64,000 nucleotides of DNA from Gnetum montanum. Its lineage: Eukaryota > Streptophyta > Gnetopsida > Gnetales > Gnetaceae. Location: assembly GCA_015680685.1 (NCBI GenBank), contig MNCI01020989.1, forward strand, positions 225,727 to 289,726, given 5' to 3'. The number at the start of each line of letters is the position of its first letter. Position 1 is the stretch's first letter. The position numbers and the translations under genes are program-made. This document shows, one piece after another, positions 11,380-20,787 of this stretch. Under the pieces are notes generated by a model. The model did not search any database. It was not told the DNA's origin and was given only the letters and a program-made list of their open reading frames with translations.

Positions 11380-12900
11380 TTAATTGGGCAAAGTTGGAGA
11401 TTCCTAAGAAGTTTGGAATACATTGACCCTTAAAAATGGAAAATCGGTAATCATCAACACAAAGCTCGCCCACAAGCAAAAAGAGAGTTTGTTGAAGGTG
11501 ATAAATAAGTGGTCAATAGCCTTTACCTGGTCATACCCTAAACTAACCAGAATAGATCCTAGGATATGCCAGCATAGGATTTACATGAACCCCTCCATGA
11601 AGCCTCACAAGCACCCGCAGAGGTGATTGAACCCGAAGTTAAAAAAAATAGTGAAAGAGGAGATAGAGAAACTTCTCAAGGCTGGGTTCATTTACCCCAT
11701 TGCTAATAGCGAGTGGGTTAGTCCTCTTGTAATTGTACCAAAAAAAGGAGGCAAATGGAGGGTATGTATAGACTTTAGGCTATTAAATATGGAAACGTTC
11801 AAAGATCACTTCCCATTGCCATTTGTTGACCAAATCTTAGACACTATAGCAGGGCATCGCTATTACAGTTTTCTAGATGGATATAGTGGGTACAACCAAA
11901 TACAAATCACACCAGAAGACCAAGCCAAAATAATGTTCACCAGTCCTTGGGGAACATTTGCATACAAACAAATGTCTTTTGGCTTATGCAATGCCCCTGC
12001 CACATTCCAATGATTAGTTCTAAGCATATTTCAATAGCAAATAGGTAATGAAGTAGAAGTCTATATGGATGACTTCTCCACTTATGGGACGAGCTTTGAT
12101 CAAGCCCTTGATCGGTTACAGCAAGTATTGAAATGATGTGTTGAAACCAACCTAAAGCTCAACTGGTAGAAGAGCCATTTGATGGTTCAAGAGGGTGTAG
12201 TACTAAGGCATAAAATTTTACAATCAGGAATAGAGGTGGATCTAGAAAAAATTAAAGTCATCCAAGGAATTACTTGACAAACAGAAACTATCAAAGACAT
12301 TCAGTCATTCCTTAGACATACTGGTTACTATAGGAGATTTATCGAGAACTTCTCCAAAATTGCCAAGCCGTTGGTGGAATTAACGAAAAAAGATGCACCA
12401 TTTGAATGGACTAGGGAATGTGAACGAGCATTCCAAACTCTCAAACAGAGGCTTGTGGAAACTCCCATTCTACAAGCCCCTAACTGGTCCAGGCCATTCC
12501 ATATCATGACCGATGTATCTAATTATGCCTTAGGAGCTCTACTGACACAATTAGATGAACAAAAATGACCTTATTACATCCACTATGCTAGTAAGAGTAT
12601 CACCGGTGCAGAACTCAACTACATGACTACAGAAAAGGAATTAATGGCTATAGTGTTTGCACTAGACAAATTTAGGCACTATGTATTAGGCTACAAAGTA
12701 TACATCCATACGGATCATAGTGCAATTAGGTTCCTTATGAACAAGCCAACGGTTAGCCCACATATCATACGTTGGTTGGTAATTCTTCAAGTGTTCAATT
12801 TAACGATAGTAGATTGCAAAGGCACCGAGAATGTAGTTGTAGATAACCTATCTTAGTTGCGTTGGGATAGAAAAGAGGATGAATATGTTGTATCTAACCA
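11380..12900 (+). pseudogene. pol: Element B reverse transcriptase and RNase H (broken)
   Basis: RT starts with a small deletion near 11412-11422 that shifts the frame by one relative to protease. Conserved blocks are EWVSPLVIVPKKGGKWRVCI, FLDGYSGYNQI, FGLCNAPATFQ and the active site YMDDFS near 12064. RNase H follows (MTDVSNYALGA, HTDHSAIRF, KGTENVVVDNLS). At least eight nonsense codons interrupt RT and RNase H. Each sits where aligned copies have Gln, Arg or Trp. Confidence 0.9.
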
Positions 12901-12959
12901 TTTTCCTGATGAAACCCTCTTTGCTGGTGTAGTAAATGATCAACCCACAGAAATAAATT

Positions 12960-14308
12960 AGTATAGTAGCATTCTTACTTATCTCATTTCACAACAAACA
13001 CCACAGGGGTTGGACTTTAGGAAGAAACAATAGTTTCTTCACAAAACAAAGTACTTAATGGAAATCAAGGGACAACTCTATAAATTTTGTCTTGATGGCT
13101 TGGTTTGATGGTGCGTTCCCGATAAGGATCAATTAAAAGTTCTCCAGGATGCTCATGAGGGCCCCTATGGAGGTCACTATGTTGGAAGAAGAATGGCTAC
13201 CAAGGTCCTGCTTGCAGGATATTATTGGCCAACACTATTTTGGGATGCCCATCATTTTTCCCAATCCTGTGAGCGCTGCCAATGTGATGGTGGAATGACT
13301 ACTAGAATGGAGGATTCGCAATAATGGATTCAACCTTTGGAACCCTTTGATATCTGGGGAATAGATTTTATGGGGCCTATTACACCGATGTCCAATAGAA
13401 AAGCATATATCATCGTTGTTGTTGATTATTTAACCAAATGGGCTGAAGAAACTGCAATAACATACTGCACATCATCCATGGCTACACAATTTGTATAACA
13501 ACAAATCGTAAATAGGTTTGGTGTGCCGCGTGCACTCATCTCTGATAATGGAACACATTTTATGGGTGCAACCTTTCACAAATTAATGCAACGCTTAGGA
13601 GTTGAGCATAAATTGACCACACCTTACCACCCCCACGATAATGGCCAAGCCAAGGTTACTAACTGGGAGATCACAAGAATATTAATGAGAATGATTAGCA
13701 AATTTAGGCAAGACTGGAGCATGAAACTGAACGATGCTCTCTGGGTGTACCGCTCAACTTGGAAGCTCCCTACAGGCTATTCTCCCTATGAATTAGTGTA
13801 CGGGAAACTACCAAAGCTCCCTATATAGAATGAGCTTCGTACACTATCCATGGCTTGTGACCTTCACCTAGACCTCAACCTAGCACAAAAACAACAGTCG
13901 GCAACTCTGAACGTGCTAGACGAGAATAGATTGGTTGCACTATCGTTAAATGAGTTGCACAAGGCACATAGTAAACAGCGTCATGACTTAATAATTCGAA
14001 GGTTTAGGTACCAACTAGGAGACAAGGTCCTTTACTGGAATCCCACGCATGTACCACAATGTACAAAATTTCAAACATTGTGGGAAGGACCCTATATTAT
14101 TCATACAACCTTCCCCTCTAGAGCCATGATGATATACAAGCCTAACAGCCTGGATAAAAGGTTATTGGTTAATGTACAACAAAAAAAACCTTTCTGTGAA
14201 CCAAAAATATCCAATACAAATTACACCTCTGCTAGTGGGCAACCGCGCTCTCTATTTCGGATCTCCCCCTTGCAATTCAGTCATGGGGGAGATGGCCACA
14301 TATGCTGA
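12960..14308 (+). pseudogene. pol: Element B integrase (broken)
   Basis: It is in the same frame as RT. The zinc-binding N-terminus (DAHEGPYGGHY ... SCERCQ) spans 13150-13285. The catalytic core has D in WGIDFMGPI and D in ISDNGTHF. The Glu of the DD35E triad is Lys (NGQAKVTN near 13640-13665). The C-terminal region (LGDKVLYWNP, LWEGPYII) has no chromodomain. Nonsense codons occur throughout. The stop at 14306-14308 lies just past the first polypurine-like motif. Confidence 0.9.
14278..14291 (+). promoter_or_regulatory. Polypurine-like motif at the end of element B pol
   Basis: CAGTCATGGGGGAG repeats the core of the true 3' polypurine tract (16214-16229). The same motif is at the equivalent place in D (37858-37871) and F (57914-57927, minus). 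Confidence 0.6.
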
Positions 14309-16213
14309 CCATTGGAGGCTCTCAGTCTTTTTGATTTTTTTTTTTTATTTCTTGTTTTTTTTATTTTTTTTTACACATTTTTGTTTTACAAATTCCTTTA
14401 ACCTTTCTTGTTTTTGTTTTACATCATCGTTATACTTTTCCATTGTCTGTCTGTCTGTGTGTGATCCACCCTATAAGTGTGAGAAACCCAATAAGTATTC
14501 TTCCTGATGGTATGAACTATTTTCTTATTGATTTCCAATGTTTGGTTTTTACCTTTAAGTCATGATGTTGATACTAAGGTATGTTTCTTTTGATATGGTA
14601 GGCAATGAGTTCACTTCATCCATCCATCCACTAGTTTCTATGGTCTCTCTCGGCTTGGAAATGTACAGTCCCTTTCTAATAAGAACTTTAACGAACCAGT
14701 GACTAGGCACTTCTCAAACTAAGGAAGGACTCAAGATTTGACAAGGGTGTGACTTCAAGGGAACTTGATGCTTTTGTGTTGGTCATTATCTTGGGTGCTT
14801 GGATGTTTTCTTCTTGAGTTTTCTTGTTGCTTCGATGTTACCCAATTATCAGGAAGCTGAGCAATAAAAATAACAAAGTCTTTGCATGGTGTGGTTCTCA
14901 TGCATAAAAACACAAAACACAAAAAAAAAGGTGAGAATTAAAAGCACACCCCTTAAACAAAATAATCCCTTGGGCTACAAGCACTAGTTATGGAACTCAA
15001 ATATAAAAATGTTCCCTCTAACTAAGGTCCTTCTCACTTCCCATTCTCTCCTCATTTGTTTCGTCAGAATGGTGGTGGCTCTTGGAGATGTATTCTTGTT
15101 ACTCAAGTGGATGGTTTGGCCGAATGCATTGATGTGAAGTCACTGGATGTGGTTGGTTTGAGGCTAGAGTTGAAATGATATTTGCCAAGTCATGTTAATC
15201 ATGAAACAAAGGGGGCTAGACACCACCTTGTTCTTGGGATTCCATTCCATTCTCTTCTCTCCATCCTTATCTCCATTATTCATCTCATTGCTGGTTGTAT
15301 CATTAGTGTATATTTTGGTAGATACATCATGTTCTTTTTGGTAAACTCTTACGGTTAAGTCTTTAACTCTTGTTCCAAAGGACATTCCCAGAGCCTACGG
15401 ACTCTTTCAATGTGGGTTTGTCAGGGCATTATGGGCATGAGCCTGCTTTGGGGAGGATCCACTGACATTCCTATTTGGTACACCAGTTAAATTCTTTCCC
15501 TTAACATTTTGCAACTAATTTTATTTTGTTCATTTCCATCTTGACATCCATTTCACAAATTCTATAGTTGTCTCTTTTTCCTCATCTTTCTTATTCCTCT
15601 TTCTTTCTCCATTCTATTGCTACCAGAGGTTCACGATTAGTCATGGGGGTATGGAGCCAAATTTTTTCAATTTTTTCCTAGCCCCATTTTTTTTGATTTT
15701 TTCGTAACCCCTACACCTTCGGTAGTCATTGATATTATATCTCTAGATCCACAATCAGCCATACCACAACTCAGTCAATGGGCTTACACCAAAGCAAGGT
15801 ATCAATTACATAATGATTCAATTACCCTTGCTAATATAAGACTATATTGTGTGTGTAGATGGTGATCATGCAACAATGAATTGGATCTGGAGGGAACACT
15901 TGGAATGGAGCGATGCTCAAATAGTTATGTAAGGAGCAAGATCGATGGTGCACTTACAGATGGACAATGAAAGGCGTAATCTTGGCATTGGTAGCAGCAA
16001 GACTTCTTCTCTCTTCTCTCTTCTTTTTTCTCTCAGCTGCCAAATGAGGCCTGATGTCAATGTAATAAGGTGTTCACCCTTGTTTTCCTAAACACCAATT
16101 TTGTTGTATCTTATAATGATGATCCATTCACATGTCATCCCATTAGTTTTATTTGAGTTAATAATCCCATACCTTCCCGATATTATTGTAATGAAATCGA
16201 GGATGAGTTTTCA
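14309..16213 (+). other. Element B 3' spacer, non-coding
   Basis: It starts with a long T-rich tract (14334-14372). It contains a conserved block at 14880-14994 shared with elements D and F, and a second polypurine-like motif at 15637-15651. I see no remnant of the third ORF that occupies this place in C and D. The last 110 bp match the segment just inside the 3' LTR of C and F. Confidence 0.75.
15637..15651 (+). promoter_or_regulatory. Second internal polypurine-like motif of element B
   Basis: TTAGTCATGGGGGTA is identical over 14 bases to the 3' polypurine tract, but lies 580 bp upstream of it. Elements D (39639-39652) and F (56594-56608, minus) have a copy at the same relative place. Confidence 0.6.
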
Positions 16214-16229
16214 TTTAGTCATGGGGGTA
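16214..16229 (+). promoter_or_regulatory. Element B 3' polypurine tract
   Basis: TTTAGTCATGGGGGTA lies directly against the 3' LTR, the expected place for the plus-strand DNA primer. Confidence 0.85.
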
Positions 16230-17057
16230 TGATGGGACGTCATATCGCATGGGCCACAATATCGTGGCCATCGCAATATCGCGGATGCAATATCACATCC
16301 TCCCCCACGATATCGCAGTGCGCCATCATATTTATAAATAAGAGGAGGCTCTCCCTTTTTTTCTCATCCTAGGCTAGATAGTAAGGAAACTCTAGCAGAT
16401 TGATCACTCCAGAGATAGAATATTTTTCATGTGCCCGCAGTAGGAGTCCTAAAGTGAACAGATATTTATTCAAGCAAACATTGTACTTAAACACAAGTTT
16501 GTGTACGGTAATAAAGACGAGCTTCTTGGATAAACCTTGCAGTGCATGGAATAGGCTAATTAGGATTTTATTTACTATTATTTATTACTTGTTATTTATT
16601 ATCTATTATTTACTGCTTTCTGTCTCAACCCTTCTCTCCTAGTTAAGTGCCTCAACACGACTGCTTCACGCACGTGCATTACGCGTGGTGATCCCAGCAA
16701 CGATTAGTGTTTGGTAACCACGATTGCATTGGTTCAGGGTGTGAACGGTAAGTGGGAATGAATGCTAACACTAGGTTAATTTAGATTTAGTTCATTAGTT
16801 AGAGTTAGTAATTAGTTTCTCAACCCTTCACCTTGTTAGCATAGGAGATAAAAACATTAAAAGCTATAAAAATCATATACCTCAGACTTACTTAACCATA
16901 CACCATGACGACTACAAGTAAGTTTGGGAAGACAACAAATGATTAACCTTAAGTGTTCCATGGGCGTGTAGGCACTTAGCCTACGGAGTTCGACCGGATC
17001 GTGCATGATACGCTCGTATTCGTATGGTTGAGTGTAGGGGTATCTCGCCACTCATCA
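16230..17057 (+). repeat. Element B 3' LTR
   Basis: TGATGGGACG ... CTCATCA, 828 bp, with GATATC-rich U3 at 16235-16325 and a TTTATAAATA TATA region near 16332. It is followed by target duplication ACTCC. Confidence 0.95.
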
Positions 17058-17062
17058 ACTCC
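17058..17062. repeat. Target-site duplication ACTCC, right of element B
   Basis: Second copy of the 5-bp duplication; see 7221-7225. Confidence 0.93.
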
Positions 17063-17411
17063 TATGTTCATCTTCGTCAAAACTAGATGTCCAAGAGGAA
17101 GAGGAAGATGGGGAACTAGGAGAATTGCCATGGCTCCTATATTTCCCCCTATGGTCCCTTAATTTATCTCTTCTAGGCTTAGAGAAGGTCGTAGGCCTTG
17201 AGGTTCTCCTTATTCTAGAACTTACTCCATCTCTTCTAGGATTGTCTACATTAGTTAACCATAGTCTTCGAGTGTAGAAAGGATCTAAATGAGCATAGAA
17301 AACCCTTGCTTGTGGTTGTTTACTCTAGTTTTCCTCAGTATAGATCCTATCATTTCTTCTACTAGTATTTTCATCATATGATGCATTATTGGCCCTATGT
17401 GAAGAAGACAT
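17058..17411 (-). pseudogene. gag: Element A gag, N-terminal part
   Basis: The ATG is at 17411-17409 (minus). The start MSSSH is shared with elements E (MSSS, ATG mutated) and C (MSLSH). Then follow the charged and serine-rich N-terminus (RNDRIYTEEN, FYAHLDP, RASRP-like) and a Ser run. The reading ends at the insertion point of element B and continues at 7225. A, C and E form one gag subtype; B, D and F form another. Confidence 0.85.
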
Positions 17412-17545
17412 GGTTTTGTTTGATAATGTGTATAGCTTAAAATATTAATGGTTTCTAAGAGATAAATTGTTAATACCTTTACAACATGATCATGTACAAT
17501 ATAACTAATCTAGATAACTAGCACCATCCTCGACAACAATGTCAA
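17412..17545 (-). other. Element A leader and primer-binding site
   Basis: The leader between LTR and gag matches the leader of E (ACATTAATATTTTAAG-like block). The primer site, minus strand at 17545-17527, reads TTGACATTGTTGTCGAGG, a decayed tRNA-Asp-type site. Confidence 0.7.
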
Positions 17546-18557
17546 TGATAAGTGGTGGGTACCCCTACGCCCAATGATACAAATCACAAGAGTTCATGCA
17601 CAATACGATTGAATTTCGTGGATGGGACTAGTTGTGGCATCTAGATTGTTAAGCATTGATTACAGGATGTTGTCTTCCCACTTGGACTAAGGATAGCTTT
17701 GTCATGTTTGGTTTAGTCCAAAGTGATGTATATCATAATTGATGTTGCTAGGCCCTGATTACTCCTAGTGATAAACATAATTGGGAATGAAATTTAATCC
17801 TAAGTCTAAGTAATGACAGTAATGTAAATCTACTCTAGCCTAGAGTGATGAGCATCTAGTCTTGGCTTACTGTACATGTCTTGGGCTCATGTCAATGTTA
17901 CTAGGTTACCAAACGTTATGTTGCTAGGTGAACCAAGCAATAACACTACTGGGATTACCAAACAATCACACCTAAACGCTCGAAACTAATCGTACTCATT
18001 CCACTTTACTAATGAATAAGTAAAGTAGGGTGCATGGAAATGTAAATGATTAAACTAAGAAAACAATAAAAGCTATGCTAAGTAAAATAATAAAACTAAG
18101 TGGATGCTACAATGATGAAAAGTAATCTTGATCTCTAGACATGAAATATGCCCAAGTACACTTCACTCAAATAAAGATTCTATACAACTGTTCAACACCA
18201 CACTGCAGGCATTCACTCTATCACTAAACCTACAAAAACAAACTACAAGAATCTACCTAAGGATGGAATGAAACTTCTTCAAATCATGTACCCAAGTGCT
18301 ATATTTATAGGTAGGCATGTATCCCGCGATGCCGAATATCCGATAAAGTAGCATGTGCTTTGATATTGGATATGTGATATCATAGTTGATCAAAATTTGA
18401 CTTTTTTTTAAAAAACAAATGCAACATAGCATCTACAACATCACAAATGCGACGTAACAACTACAATGTAGTAGTCAACTAAGATGCATTGATAGGAATG
18501 AGACAATGTAGGCACAATGTAGCATCTATGATCTCTCAACCAACTGAAGATTCATCA
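17546..18557 (-). repeat. Element A 5' LTR
   Basis: On the plus strand it begins TGATAAGTGG and ends TTCATCA, so the minus-strand LTR runs TGATGAA...CACTTATCA. It has a TATA-like TATAAATAT (minus) near 18309-18301 and GATATC-like motifs at 18330-18382. An alternative outer end is 18392 (TTGATCA). The longer version is about 150 bp longer than the other LTRs. The matching 3' LTR is outside the window, beyond Tat-1. Confidence 0.75.
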
Positions 18558-19793
18558 GTTACTATTGGGTATACCAAGTGTCCATTATTGGGATTACTAA
18601 ACGTTAATACTTTATTTTTGATGTGTTTATGCTTAAGTGATTATAGAATAAAATATTAAAAATATTTATTATCTAAGCATTAGAAAGTAAATGCATCATA
18701 AAGTAAATTTTTGAAAATAAAGTGAAACTATTTCAAGTGCCACAATGGAGGGAATTAATCTTAATTTTATTGTCAAAATGCTTAAGTGTTCAAGTACATC
18801 ATGCACTCAAATAAAATTCCATTCACTTAATTGTATTCATACTACAGGTACTCAAAGTGAAAGTTGGCTAAGTCCTACTAAAGAAAACTATAAGAGCTTT
18901 CCTACTAAAATGACTAAAGGTACCATAAATATAGATGATGCGTGTATTTGTATAGGCAAAAGACCAAACTTCATCAGTGTTGATGAGGCTATGTTGATGC
19001 ATATCCATTGATACAATAGACTTATTCACATTTCATTACTCACTTTATCATCCTACAATTAGTAATACCTTCTTTATATTCTTATTTTTGTTCTTCTCTT
19101 TCTTTATATAAAGGATTTTGTTATCGATCTTTCGAAGTAATGTATCTATTGGATGAATTGTAAAGCCTTTTTATGATTATCTACTCTTGTTTCACATTTC
19201 TTTGTTTCATATATCATCTTAACATGAGAGACTTTTAAAATGATACTACGCATGTATAATGTTTTCTAAGAACATAAAATAATTAATGATTTAATGTAGA
19301 TTTTTTATGAATGTGATTCTCTAGTAAATAAAATAAGATTGTATGGATGAAAAGTACTAAATTTTATAATTATAAGAAAATTCTACCATATAGATATTTT
19401 TAAGTCAGCAATATTGGTTGAAGATATTAAAACACTAAATTATTTGAATGTGTCAAAATCATAAAATTGTTACCTAACATTCTTAAAAATAATTTAACTT
19501 CAAGAATATATTTAAGATGTAATCACAAATACAATATATATATCATAATCTATATAACAAATTGACAAGTTAAATAATAGTAAAATTCATTTTGAATTAC
19601 TTTTCAACTTAAAAAAGTTTAATAAACAAAGCATGAATATGAAAGTTCCTTTGTTAGAGGAAGTCTCGTTCATCGTTTCCATTAATTATACACTAAAAAG
19701 AAAGCCAATCTATACCAATGTAACCATATAGCTTCGATGCTCCTGTACAAGGGTACTTTGAACTTTTTTCATTATATTAAAATTTATTTTTAG
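18558..19793. other. AT-rich interval between elements A and C
   Basis: No recognisable gene or repeat. The only ORF of note (18745-19011, plus, 88 codons, Ser/Thr/Cys-rich) has no motif I recognise. It is within chance expectation for this composition. Confidence 0.6.
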
Positions 19794-20610
19794 TGTGTGA
19801 ACGAGGTACCCCCTATGCTAAACCATATGAATCACAAGTGTTCATGCACAATCTAGTCAAATTTTGTGGATGGGACTAGTTGTGGTATCTAGATCGTTAT
19901 GCTGTAATCACAGTTCGTTGTCTTCTCACTTAGACTAGTGGTAGCTCTGTCACGTATGGTTTCATCCAAAGTAAGGCATATCATGTTGTCTAATTCTATA
20001 CTATTCCTAATGATGACAAAGAGATGAATTAATTAAGCTACTGAACAATGAAGAGTAAAATCTAAGCTAGCCTACGAGCAATGAGTATCCACTCTTAATC
20101 GTTCATACATGCCTTGGACTTCGTGAGACTACTTCTAGGATTTCTAAGCATATGTCATTGGGTGTGCCAAATGATACACTACTAGATTACCAAGTACTTA
20201 CACTTAAGCACTCATGACTAAGATGTATGCATTTCACTTAATGATAGGAATAGTAAATAGCAAGAAATGGAAATGTTAACTAAAAAAATAGTAAATAATT
20301 AACAATTAAAATCAATAATAATCTAAGTGGATGCTACAATGATGGGAGTAATCTCAATCTTTATTTCTAGTCATGTAACATGTCCAAGTATGTCACACTC
20401 GAACAAAGGTGTCATATGATTACAAACATCACACTATAGGCATGCACTAGGAAAATAAGAGGATTGAAAAACAATTTACAAAGAAACTAACTGAAAATTG
20501 AAAATAAAACTATCTTCTCTATTTTTGTTCAAATCGTGCATCCAAGTGTTGTATTTATAGGCTAGCATAGAGGAGATGATATCGGACATTCAACATCTCT
20601 TCCTAGCTCC
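19794..20610 (-). repeat. Element C 3' LTR (outer U3 end deleted)
   Basis: It matches 28036-28858 closely, including a TATA-like TATAAATAC (minus) near 20560. At its right side the first roughly 30 bp of U3 and the polypurine tract are missing. LTR sequence (TCCTAGCTCC) joins directly to the conserved spacer AATGAAAACTCATCCTCGAG. Confidence 0.88.
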
Positions 20611-20787
20611 AATAATGAAAACTCATCCTCGAGTCACACAAAATGAGGAACAAGTTCTTTACAAAATATTAGGAAGGTATGGGATTACTAACTAACTTAA
20701 ACAACAAACAAAACAATTGACTCTTACATGCTGTGATGGTGTAGTAAAAAAATGGAACACAATATTACAAGACAAAAACTAGAAAGC

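Larger units (their letters stand above)
7226..17057 (+). mobile_element. Element B: complete Athila-like Ty3/gypsy retrotransposon
   Basis: The order is 5' LTR, tRNA-Asp-type primer site, gag, protease, RT, RNase H, integrase, about 1.9 kb non-coding spacer, polypurine tract and 3' LTR, on the plus strand. The 5-bp duplication ACTCC on both sides shows an intact insertion. There is a single RNase H and no chromodomain. With the primer site and the RT/integrase motifs ([20 protein letters not shown]), this points to the Athila lineage or a close sister. It lacks the third ORF found in elements C and D. The many nonsense codons mean it is not autonomous now. Confidence 0.92.

Noticed and set aside
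11100-11430. Possible programmed -1 frameshift between protease and RT, because B and D both change frame by -1 around there.
   Set aside because: The frame changes lie at different places (near 11415 in B, near 35266 in D), and each is explained by a small deletion relative to the other element. The ancestral gag-pol was one frame.
14172-14507. ORF with a hydrophobic Phe-rich stretch after integrase of B, possible envelope-like protein.
   Set aside because: The stretch is the T-rich tract, overlaps the integrase end in another frame and is not conserved in D or F.
18745-19011. 88-codon ORF between elements A and C as a host gene.
   Set aside because: Single small ORF in AT-rich DNA without recognised motifs, upstream signals or neighbouring exons.
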